DNA of 64,000 bases, from the NCBI RefSeq assembly GCF_014202435.1, contig NZ_JACHGU010000005.1:1-64000 (forward strand), given 5' to 3'. How positions within the stretch are numbered: position 1 is the stretch's first letter; the number at the start of each line of letters is the position of its first letter. The notes beneath the pieces were generated by a model, which worked only from the letters and a program-made list of their open reading frames with translations, did not search any database and was not told where the DNA came from. This stretch comes from Pseudoxanthomonas broegbernensis (lineage in GTDB: Bacteria > Pseudomonadota > Gammaproteobacteria > Xanthomonadales > Xanthomonadaceae). The translations under genes and the position numbers were made by a program. Positions 26,236 through 33,688 of the stretch are shown here, one piece after another.

Positions 26236-27903
26236 CTAGCGGCGCAACCACTCGTCGCGGATCTTGTCGATCGCAAGATCCTTCCACTGCTGCTGCCAGA
26301 GATCCCAGTAGGGAATATCAGTCGATGCTGGAGCCACCGTGCAGACCTCGATCTGGACTACAGACGGCAGGGCGATCGACTCTCCGACCAGCAGCGCCTC
26401 GCCCTGCTTGAAAGCCGGCATCTTGTCGATGAGCGTTCCCAGCGAGTCCGGCAGCAACTTGCGGACATAGCCTTGGTCGACCGGATTGGTCAGGCGCATG
26501 GCGATGAAATTATTGCACTGTGAAAAGATCGTCTCGGAGATCTCCGAGGGCCGCTGGCTCGCGAGGAGCAAGGTAATGCCATATTTGCGCCCCTCCTTGG
26601 CGATGCGCTCGATCGACATCTTCGACGCCCGGAACTTCGATAGTTCGCTGTTCGGCACATATTTGTGCGCCTCCTCGTAAACGAGAAGAATGGGTGCATC
26701 GTTGTTGATCTTTTCCTGCGGATCGGCGGCGCAGCGCAGGCGCTTGTAGAAGTAGCCATGCTCGAAGATCAGCCGCGAGATCAGCGAGACCGTGATGCTC
26801 AGAACCTCGAACGGCACGCCGCTGAGATCGATGACGGTGACGTTGTGCTGCTTGCCCGTACTGTAGCCGAGAATGGATCGGAGCGTTTCCTCGAAAGAGA
26901 TTGACTTGGATTTCTCGCCAAGGAAGAAGTCGAGGCGCCGGTCGTTGATCTTGCTCTCGAGACGATTCACAAAGTTGGTCAGCCGCCCATAGAGGCTGCC
27001 CTGCGTGAGCTTCGGCTGCCCGGCCTTCTCCTTGTTGCTCGCAGCATACACCTCGCCGCTGTCGACCATCTCTGTGTTGCGATAGTTGGCGTGGGCCAGA
27101 ACGTCGCGAATGTCGAACGGGAGCGGTGTGTCCAGATGGATTCGGTTCTTGTCGTCATCACTTCCCGTGAAGTGCGCCTTACGGCTCTGGATCACGGCAT
27201 CCTTAAACACGTTGCGCTGATTGTGATCGTTCGTCTCGGTGTCGAGGAAGAACTCCTCCAATTCCTCACCGCTCAGCATCCAGTACGGGAGAACTAGGCT
27301 GGCGCTGTCGATGAAATTCGCCTCCGGAAAGGCCGCACGATATTCTGAATGGATATCGAATATGATCACGTGAGAGTTGTTCAGAGTATAATCGCCCTTC
27401 GCCCCGACCGCCTTCTGAACGATCTTCGCGACGGTGTGCGACTTGCCGGAGCCCGTAGAACCGACCACCGCGATATGCTTGTTGAAGAATCTATTTCCGT
27501 CGACGGGAACCTCGACCTCCTTATTGGTCGCAAGCGTCGAAAAGCAGAAGCGGTCCTTCACGGGCAACGAGCTGCCATAGATTAAGCGGATATCGTCGAT
27601 CGTCGCCGGCTGGACGGTCTTTGGCGGGATCGCCAAGGCGTCGCCGCCGCGCTCAAACTTCTGATCGCGTAGAACGCCGAGCGGGAAAGCCTCGATCACA
27701 TAATCCTGGCTGCCGTCGTCGCGCGCCTGAATCTGGAAATTTTCAATGATGGCGACCAGTACCGCATTCTCATTGTCGGCGATCTTCAAATATGAGCCGA
27801 CACGGAGAGATTCCTCGGCGATCCTGAAATTCTCCAGGTCATCGACAACGATCTTGACCTTGTTAGGAAAGACAGCGACGACTTCGGCTTTTACATCACT
27901 CAT
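26236..27903 (-). CDS. herA: HerA-family DNA-translocating ATPase
   Basis: A 555-aa FtsK/HerA ATPase. A HAS-barrel occupies ~1-100. Walker A is GSTGSGKSHT (148-157), Walker B ILLVYEEAH (405-413), the arginine finger is in IERIAKEGRKYG (431-442), and a sensor-like motif ASQRP follows at ~448. Such proteins form hexamers that load and drive a partner nuclease. It starts 9 bp after the DUF4297-like gene and its ribosome site (AGGGGATAAGT) overlaps that gene's end, so the two are coupled. HerA plus DUF4297 is a reported antiphage pair. Base composition is visibly lower in GC than the island's SbcCD-like genes. Confidence 0.92.
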   Translation of the reverse strand: MSDVKAEVVAVFPNKVKIVVDDLENFRIAEESLRVGSYLKIADNENAVLVAIIENFQIQARDDGSQDYVIEAFPLGVLRDQKFERGGDALAIPPKTVQPATIDDIRLIYGSSLPVKDRFCFSTLATNKEVEVPVDGNRFFNKHIAVVGSTGSGKSHTVAKIVQKAVGAKGDYTLNNSHVIIFDIHSEYRAAFPEANFIDSASLVLPYWMLSGEELEEFFLDTETNDHNQRNVFKDAVIQSRKAHFTGSDDDKNRIHLDTPLPFDIRDVLAHANYRNTEMVDSGEVYAASNKEKAGQPKLTQGSLYGRLTNFVNRLESKINDRRLDFFLGEKSKSISFEETLRSILGYSTGKQHNVTVIDLSGVPFEVLSITVSLISRLIFEHGYFYKRLRCAADPQEKINNDAPILLVYEEAHKYVPNSELSKFRASKMSIERIAKEGRKYGITLLLASQRPSEISETIFSQCNNFIAMRLTNPVDQGYVRKLLPDSLGTLIDKMPAFKQGEALLVGESIALPSVVQIEVCTVAPASTDIPYWDLWQQQWKDLAIDKIRDEWLRR

Positions 27904-27912
27904 ACTTATCCC

Positions 27913-29130
27913 CTAAATGATCTTGTCGATATCTTCGTACTTGGGAATCTGAAATCGGGTATGGCTGATGGCGCCATCACCAAAGTCTTCAACCGGCTCA
28001 CTGCGATAGAATTCATAGATTTCGCGGGAGCGCTGGAACGACAGAAAGGTCTGCCGCGCCTCCGCCAGATCGCAGAATAGCCTCAGGGCCGGACCGGCAC
28101 TGGCGGAAGCCGGTCGGGAGATCGAACCGGCGTCGAACTGGGCACCCTTGAAGTCGTAGCCGTCGACGAAGCGAACGGCTTCGTTGTGCAGCTCCTGCTT
28201 GAGACCGGCAAGTTCGCTATCATCGATGCCGACGAGCAGAACATAGGGAGAGAAGGGCTTCGCATCCCGTTTGGACAGCTTGGAATACTTCCGGGAGATG
28301 GTCTTCAGAAGAGTTTTGACCGCGTTCCGATTGTAAGTGTCGCCAGCCGGATGGATGATGAAAAGCCGGTCTGCCGGAGAGACATTGACGCCTGCTGCGA
28401 AAAATTCGTTGCGTAGCCCGCGATAATATTTGGCCGCGCCGAGCTTAGTGATGAACCACTCATCGAAGAGATACGATGATGTATCTATTCGCTCTATGAA
28501 GGCCGCCTTCGTTGTGACGCGCAGAGCCTCGTCCGGTTCAATCGCCAGTTCTTTGATAACCCGCAGGGCGCTGTTATAGTAAAAATACTCGGCCGCGAAC
28601 GGTGAGCAGCTAAACTGTTTGACAAGTCTCTCTATGATCGCCTGAAACTGGTCCTCGAATTTCGCCGCATTCACGTCGATCGATAGGAGTTTCAAGAAGT
28701 CCTCGAGCTCCGCGTCACTGACTCCCAGCTCTTCATGTTTTTCGACCGTCTTCTCTTTTGATGCGGTGGTGAGAAAATTGGTCTTGAGGAAGCCAATATC
28801 GAACGGGAGCACCAACTTGTCTTGCCCGGACGCAAAATGGCCACTAAGTTGATACTGGATCGCTGGCCGGCCGGCCGTGAGGCCCGCTTTGAAATGCGCG
28901 AGCATGAACATGATGGCGGGCTTGATAACTGAATGATTATACTCGGATTTCTCGTAATACTTGCACTGGACGGCGGTCGTTTCCGTAGCCGTATGGACAT
29001 CGATATCCTCAATGCATTCGATCGCCACCGAGTCATTCGCACCCGTTAGACCCAGGATGCTAAGGATCGAGCGATCGAACTGATAGAAATAGCCAGCAAT
29101 CGTTGAAACTGCGCTCCGATCGGCCACCAT
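27913..29130 (-). CDS. DUF4297-like PD-(D/E)xK nuclease, partner of HerA
   Basis: A 405-aa protein. The N-terminus (STIAGYFYQFDRSILSILGL, acidic cluster E38/E41/D42/D44, then TTAVQCKYYEKSEYN with Q55-C-K57) fits the DUF4297/Cap4-type nuclease domain, whose active site is an acidic pair plus QxK. The rest (~120-405) is helical with no known motif and may contact HerA or sense phage. It sits just before herA and is translationally linked. The family call is by motif and neighbour; a profile search would settle it. The start has AGGGGGT just upstream. Confidence 0.75.
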   Translation of the reverse strand: MVADRSAVSTIAGYFYQFDRSILSILGLTGANDSVAIECIEDIDVHTATETTAVQCKYYEKSEYNHSVIKPAIMFMLAHFKAGLTAGRPAIQYQLSGHFASGQDKLVLPFDIGFLKTNFLTTASKEKTVEKHEELGVSDAELEDFLKLLSIDVNAAKFEDQFQAIIERLVKQFSCSPFAAEYFYYNSALRVIKELAIEPDEALRVTTKAAFIERIDTSSYLFDEWFITKLGAAKYYRGLRNEFFAAGVNVSPADRLFIIHPAGDTYNRNAVKTLLKTISRKYSKLSKRDAKPFSPYVLLVGIDDSELAGLKQELHNEAVRFVDGYDFKGAQFDAGSISRPASASAGPALRLFCDLAEARQTFLSFQRSREIYEFYRSEPVEDFGDGAISHTRFQIPKYEDIDKII

Positions 29131-29251
29131 TACCCCCTGCGGTGATCTGCCGCGCGGACGTCACGTTCGCATTCGTTCGTCATCGAAATCCCCATTTTTC
29201 GGTCGTTCCCGTTTCTCGATGATCGCATACCGGCGATTGATGACTTTATGG

Positions 29252-31873
29252 TCACAACGCGATCCGATTTCCAGCGACATGTCTGAATGCGCGATCGCGG
29301 CAGGTGAGAAGGACGACCTGCATGCGGGTCGCGGCCTCCGACAGAATCTCGATCATGGTGTCGAGACGGGCATCGTCGGAATAGACCAGCGGATCGTCGA
29401 GGATCAGCGACACGGGCTTCCCCTGCTCCAACAGCATATCGGCAAATGCAATCCGCGTTAGGACGGCAAGCTGCTCTTGCGTGCCGCGCGACAGGCTTGC
29501 GCAGCTTTCGTCCACGCCCCCACGGATTACGCTTTCGAGACCGAGATCCTCTGAAAAGGTGAGCTCGCATTGAGGCAGCAGGCGCTCGATATGACGCTTC
29601 GCCCGCGCCGCCACCGGACCGACAAATTTTGCCGACGTCTCGTTACGGGCGGCGTCGAGGGTGCTCCGTAACACCTTCAGCGTTTCCGCTTCATCGGTGA
29701 TGCGCTGAAGAGCAAGACGAGCCGCCTCGACTTCCTCGGAGGCCGCAGCTGTCCGATCGGCGAGGCCAAGCCCGCCCTCGCTCTCGATCGTCCCTTCAAG
29801 GCGCGCGATATCGGTCTCGAGGCGCGTGAGGGTCTCCCCAGCCGTGCGCACCCTCGCATCGATCAATTCTATCTTGCGCGTAATGGTCGCGACGTCGTGC
29901 GCAGAGGCATCGCGGAGTGCGTCTTCAACCTTGACCGAAGCCTCGGCGGCCTGCTCGCGCGCCTTGGCCAGATCTTGGGTGAGCGTCGCCCATTCAACTC
30001 GCCGCTCGATCGCCTCGAGCGCGCTGACGGCGTTGGCGACATCGCTCGCGGCCCTTGCTTCTGCCGTCGCAAGCGGTGCTTCCTCCTGCTCGGCGCGACG
30101 CAGGGCCTCGATGGCGCTGTCCTGGGCCCCTTCGGCGCGAGCTGCGGCGCTATCGGCCGTCTCCATCGCCTTCGTGAGCGCCGCGATATCGAGAAGCTCC
30201 TCCTCCCCTGCAGCCCGTTCCTCGCCGAGCTCGGCGACGAACAGCTTGAGCGCGGCGGATCCAGCGGCGAGCTGAAGGACATCGTCGGCGGGCGTCGCGG
30301 CTTCGATGCGCGCCTCCAAGGCTCGCAGGTCGGCTGCGGCATCCCTGGCGATCTCGTTGCGGGCTCTCGCGGCAGCAAGATCGACGACACCGAGATCGTC
30401 GAGTGCCGTTTTCCGCTTACGAAGCGCAGACGCCAAGACCTCTGCGGCGCTGGCGGCAGACGCCGGCGGCGTGATCTGAAGCTCGGCGGCGCCGAAGCGG
30501 ATTTGGACCTCGCGGTCGAGGGTGCGCGCACCGAGTACCATTGGCTCGCCATCGATCGTGATGCCGTCCGCTGAGCCGGACAACGCAATCCGGGTCGCGC
30601 CGGCGTTCACCACTGCCAGCGCTTCCGCAACGGCGCGGTCATGATCTTCAAGCGACGTCAGCACTTTCGGAGCGATCGCCATGTCGGAAAGCGCTTTCGC
30701 GGTGCTGTATTGTTCCTCGAGCTTCAGGAGGTCGGCATGCCGGCGGCGCGCGGCCTGGACCGCTACACCGCGACGGCTTTGTCGGATCCGCTCTTCGCCT
30801 TCTACCAGGGCCGTTCGCGCGGCCTGGCGGTCCGTGCGCGCGGCATCGAGCCCGGTGCGCGCATCCACCACCTTCTGCTTCGCGGCCGACAATGTGTCGG
30901 CGACCCCGAGACGCCGCTCGCTTGCCTGGGTCAGCGCGGCGTCCGCTTTCGTCCGAGCCTGCGTCGCATCGTCGTGGCGTTGCCGAAGGTCCGCGAGAGC
31001 CTTTACCTTGCCGTTGATCGCTTCCTGCTCGGCACGACGGGTGGTGAGGATCTGGGCCGCCGCTCGCGCGATATCGAGCGATGCAACCAGGTCGCTACGC
31101 GTCTGCGCGTCCGTGTTGTCCGCCATCTCGCGCTGGATAATCTTCAGGCGGGCACGAGCCGCCTCGACATCTGAGAAGCTGCGCTCCAGCGTGACCAATC
31201 GATCCGCGGCTTCGCGCGCCGTGGTCTCGGCGGCCTCGAGCCGCTCACGCGCGTCGGTTTGCCGGCCACGCTTCTGGCCCGTCGGTGTCCAGTAGAGCTC
31301 ATACTGGGCCTCGACGCGATCCCTGACGCGGCGATAGGCAGCGCCGCCCATGATCGACCCGACTTCCGCCTCGAGCGTAGAGGTGACGCTGTCGCGAACG
31401 ATCTGGCCGGGCGCGGTCACAGACAAGGCCTCGGTCTGGGCGACCCAGAGTAAACCGAGTGCGCCATAGGTCGCGACATCGCCGCCCCGGCTCGTGTCGC
31501 GGACCGAACCGAGCAGCGCATTCAAGCGCGCCTCGGCCTCCTCCCCTTGCGCACGGCCCTGAGGCCCCGAGACCTCGACCGATGCGCTGCGCAAGAAATG
31601 CTTGGTCACCGACCACGGCGCGCCATCGACCTCGAAAGCGACCTCGACCTCGGGACCGACCGCATCGCCATGCGGTGCGAAGGATTGGGCAAGCTGATTG
31701 CGCGTGTTGAAGCGGACGAAAAAGGCCGCGCGCAAGGCTTCGAGAAGCGTCGACTTGCCCGTCTCATTGGGCTCGATGACGACATTGAGGCCGTCGGTGA
31801 GACCCTCGATCATGACGGGCGCGCGGAATTTCCGGAAATTCTCCACCGCGATGCGACGAATGACGAGGCTCAT
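29252..31873 (-). CDS. YhaN/SbcC-like SMC-type ATPase
   Basis: An 873-aa protein with the SMC layout. The N-terminal lobe has Walker A EPNETGKSTLLEAL (~34-47). Long coiled coils with an Ala/Glu/Arg-rich pattern span ~190-690 and are interrupted near 430 by a hinge-like beta segment (GITIDGEPMVLGARTLDREVQIRFGAAELQI). The C-terminal lobe has signature SRGTQEQLAVLTR and Walker B SLILDDPLVYSDDARLD. YhaN proteins pair with YhaO/SbcD-like nucleases in DNA-end processing. It overlaps the nuclease gene by ATGA. The Walker B has Asp-Asp where SMC proteins carry Asp-Glu, usual for YhaN. GC is higher than in herA. Confidence 0.88.
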   Translation of the reverse strand: MSLVIRRIAVENFRKFRAPVMIEGLTDGLNVVIEPNETGKSTLLEALRAAFFVRFNTRNQLAQSFAPHGDAVGPEVEVAFEVDGAPWSVTKHFLRSASVEVSGPQGRAQGEEAEARLNALLGSVRDTSRGGDVATYGALGLLWVAQTEALSVTAPGQIVRDSVTSTLEAEVGSIMGGAAYRRVRDRVEAQYELYWTPTGQKRGRQTDARERLEAAETTAREAADRLVTLERSFSDVEAARARLKIIQREMADNTDAQTRSDLVASLDIARAAAQILTTRRAEQEAINGKVKALADLRQRHDDATQARTKADAALTQASERRLGVADTLSAAKQKVVDARTGLDAARTDRQAARTALVEGEERIRQSRRGVAVQAARRRHADLLKLEEQYSTAKALSDMAIAPKVLTSLEDHDRAVAEALAVVNAGATRIALSGSADGITIDGEPMVLGARTLDREVQIRFGAAELQITPPASAASAAEVLASALRKRKTALDDLGVVDLAAARARNEIARDAAADLRALEARIEAATPADDVLQLAAGSAALKLFVAELGEERAAGEEELLDIAALTKAMETADSAAARAEGAQDSAIEALRRAEQEEAPLATAEARAASDVANAVSALEAIERRVEWATLTQDLAKAREQAAEASVKVEDALRDASAHDVATITRKIELIDARVRTAGETLTRLETDIARLEGTIESEGGLGLADRTAAASEEVEAARLALQRITDEAETLKVLRSTLDAARNETSAKFVGPVAARAKRHIERLLPQCELTFSEDLGLESVIRGGVDESCASLSRGTQEQLAVLTRIAFADMLLEQGKPVSLILDDPLVYSDDARLDTMIEILSEAATRMQVVLLTCRDRAFRHVAGNRIAL

Positions 31874-32979
31874 GCCGGCTCCTCTCGGCTATATTCGACG
31901 AAGAGGCGTTCGAGGGCCCGCTTCGCGACCACCGCATCCTCGCCACCACCTTCGATCCTGGTATTGAGCATCGCCGCCGCCGCCCCGAGCATGCCCTCGA
32001 CGGCCAAGTTTGCAATGTCTTCCTCGCTCGGCCGACCCACCAGATCATCCGCGCGCACGTCGAGATAGCGCAGCTGATGCCCGATATCGTGTTCGAGCCG
32101 CGCTAGCATGCCAATCCGATCCCCGAGACTGGTGATACCAGCCAGCGTCAGGTGCAGGAGCGTTGTGGGCGCGTCGATCGCGCCGAGGAGCAATTCGCAC
32201 TCGGCATCGAACGCGGCCTGGTCGCCGACCATCCAATCCCGCAGAAGCCATTGGAATCGGCCCGTGCGGATCGGCGTGACGGACGGCTCCGCACCCGTCG
32301 AAAGCTCGACGACCAGGGCCTGCCCGGGATCATCCCGCTGGAAGCGGTCGACCTCGGGCGTGCCGGCATACCAAGTGCGACCATCGACGCGGAGTGCCCC
32401 ATGCCAGTCGCCGAGCGCCAGATAGTCGAGGTTCGATCGGCGTGCGCGATCTGGCGCGATCTGGTTCTTCGTTTCGCCTTGTGAGCCGAAGTTGCGGATC
32501 GAACCGTGCGCGAGGCCGATTCGCAGCATCGCGCCGGGCGTCTCCATGGCGTCGAAACGGGCGGTGGGATCTTCGAGATTGTGGCGATGCTCAAGCGGCG
32601 CCGGCAGCAGCCAGACGCCGGGGTTCATCTCGACCGGCTCGGGCGTCGACAAGATGACGATGTTATCGCTCGCCCGTTGACGGACGCGATCCCATAATCC
32701 GCCATTGCGCGCGAAATCATGGTTGCCGGGAAGCAGCCACCAGCGACAGCTATGACGGCTCATCCGGGATATAGCCTGCACGATCGTCCGGTCCTCGGGC
32801 CCTTCGGTGTCGAAGATGTCACCGGCAACGACGACGTGCTGTGCCCCATGTTCGGCCGCTGCGCGCCCAAGTGTGTCGATTGCCTCGAACCGCGCCTCGC
32901 TAAGGCCGGCCCGGACTTCGGGCTCGAAGCGCCCATACGGTTTGCCGAGTTGCCAGTCAGCAGAATGGATGAATTTCAA
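31870..32979 (-). CDS. SbcD/YhaO-like metallophosphoesterase nuclease
   Basis: A 369-aa calcineurin-fold phosphoesterase, predicted to be the DNA nuclease subunit for the YhaN-like ATPase. Motifs: HSADWQLGKP (D8, with Gln at 10 where Mre11/SbcD has His), GDIFD (D54), PGNHD (N86-H88), LAHGS (H158) and GDWHG (D191, H193). The C-terminal ~110 residues form a capping and ATPase-docking domain. It is translationally coupled to the ATPase gene downstream. The DWQ variant seems to be normal in one SbcD-like subgroup, but its effect on metal binding is unclear. Confidence 0.88.
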   Translation of the reverse strand: MKFIHSADWQLGKPYGRFEPEVRAGLSEARFEAIDTLGRAAAEHGAQHVVVAGDIFDTEGPEDRTIVQAISRMSRHSCRWWLLPGNHDFARNGGLWDRVRQRASDNIVILSTPEPVEMNPGVWLLPAPLEHRHNLEDPTARFDAMETPGAMLRIGLAHGSIRNFGSQGETKNQIAPDRARRSNLDYLALGDWHGALRVDGRTWYAGTPEVDRFQRDDPGQALVVELSTGAEPSVTPIRTGRFQWLLRDWMVGDQAAFDAECELLLGAIDAPTTLLHLTLAGITSLGDRIGMLARLEHDIGHQLRYLDVRADDLVGRPSEEDIANLAVEGMLGAAAAMLNTRIEGGGEDAVVAKRALERLFVEYSREEPA

Positions 32980-33139
32980 AATACCTCCCCCTGGTCAGGA
33001 ACTCCCGATCCTCGCTATGCGCTAGAAGTTCTCGGCCGCCGCCGGCTCAATCTTAACCGGCAGAACGATGTTCGGCACCCTCAAATATCCGGTCGCCCCT
33101 TCGCTGGTTTTCAACCCCGCTAGCATAGCGATTAACGCG

Positions 33140-33583
33140 TCAGGCGTTCGCGCGGCCCGACCAAGCAAGGGCCGCCTGCAGCACGACGTGGGCTTCCTTT
33201 ATGAGTGTCACGTCGCGCTCCCACTGGCCATCCGGCCCACCGCGGAATTTCTCGCCATGCAGGTAGCTATTTCGCACTCGGCAAACGCCTTGAATAATTA
33301 ACTCGTGCACGTTCATTAAGGGCACGGGTATTTCGGGTGCCCATACAAGGTCGTTCATCAGCCGACGCGGCGGCTCGCCGACCAGGGTCTTAGCGATGCC
33401 ATTGTCGACGACCGCGGCGAAGAATTCTGGCCCGAGATCACGGGCGAACGCATCCCAATCGGCTTCGGCAGTCTTCTTGTTTAGCCGAATCCGGCCGGAT
33501 CGCTTCAAAGCGTATTCGGCATCGCCGAACTGTCTCGCGAAGGCCCTGCGACGACGTAGGGATTGTCCAACGAAATCCTCCAA
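33140..33583 (-). CDS. HEPN-domain protein
   Basis: A 147-aa helical protein whose C-terminal third has IIQGVCRVRNSYLHGEKF. This is the Rx4H HEPN ribonuclease motif (R104, H109) in the VRNxxxHGxK form of Apea-type HEPN proteins. No ATG is available between the upstream stop and the first good codon, so a TTG start at 33583 is assumed. It is 160 bp upstream of the SbcD-like gene on the same strand and may be the first gene of the defence block. HEPN proteins are often RNase effectors in defence and toxin systems, but no partner (MNT or other) is next to it. Confidence 0.65.
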   Translation of the reverse strand: MEDFVGQSLRRRRAFARQFGDAEYALKRSGRIRLNKKTAEADWDAFARDLGPEFFAAVVDNGIAKTLVGEPPRRLMNDLVWAPEIPVPLMNVHELIIQGVCRVRNSYLHGEKFRGGPDGQWERDVTLIKEAHVVLQAALAWSGRANA

Positions 33584-33688
33584 GCCTGATCCGTCATCCG
33601 GCTAAACGTTGTGTGCCGGTATACACTGCAAACGACTTTCTGAATGACCGCCTTGGGTCGGAAGCAGACCACACTCACTATCCAAAGA

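Noticed and set aside
26142-26411. 89-codon plus-strand frame after the AbiEi-like gene as a possible AbiEii
   Set aside because: AbiEii is about 300 residues with nucleotidyltransferase motifs; this frame has none and overlaps the antisense of herA.
29131-29251. Possible small gene between the YhaN-like and DUF4297-like genes
   Set aside because: The only open frame is the out-of-frame extension of the YhaN-like coding region and has no independent start or protein-like sequence.
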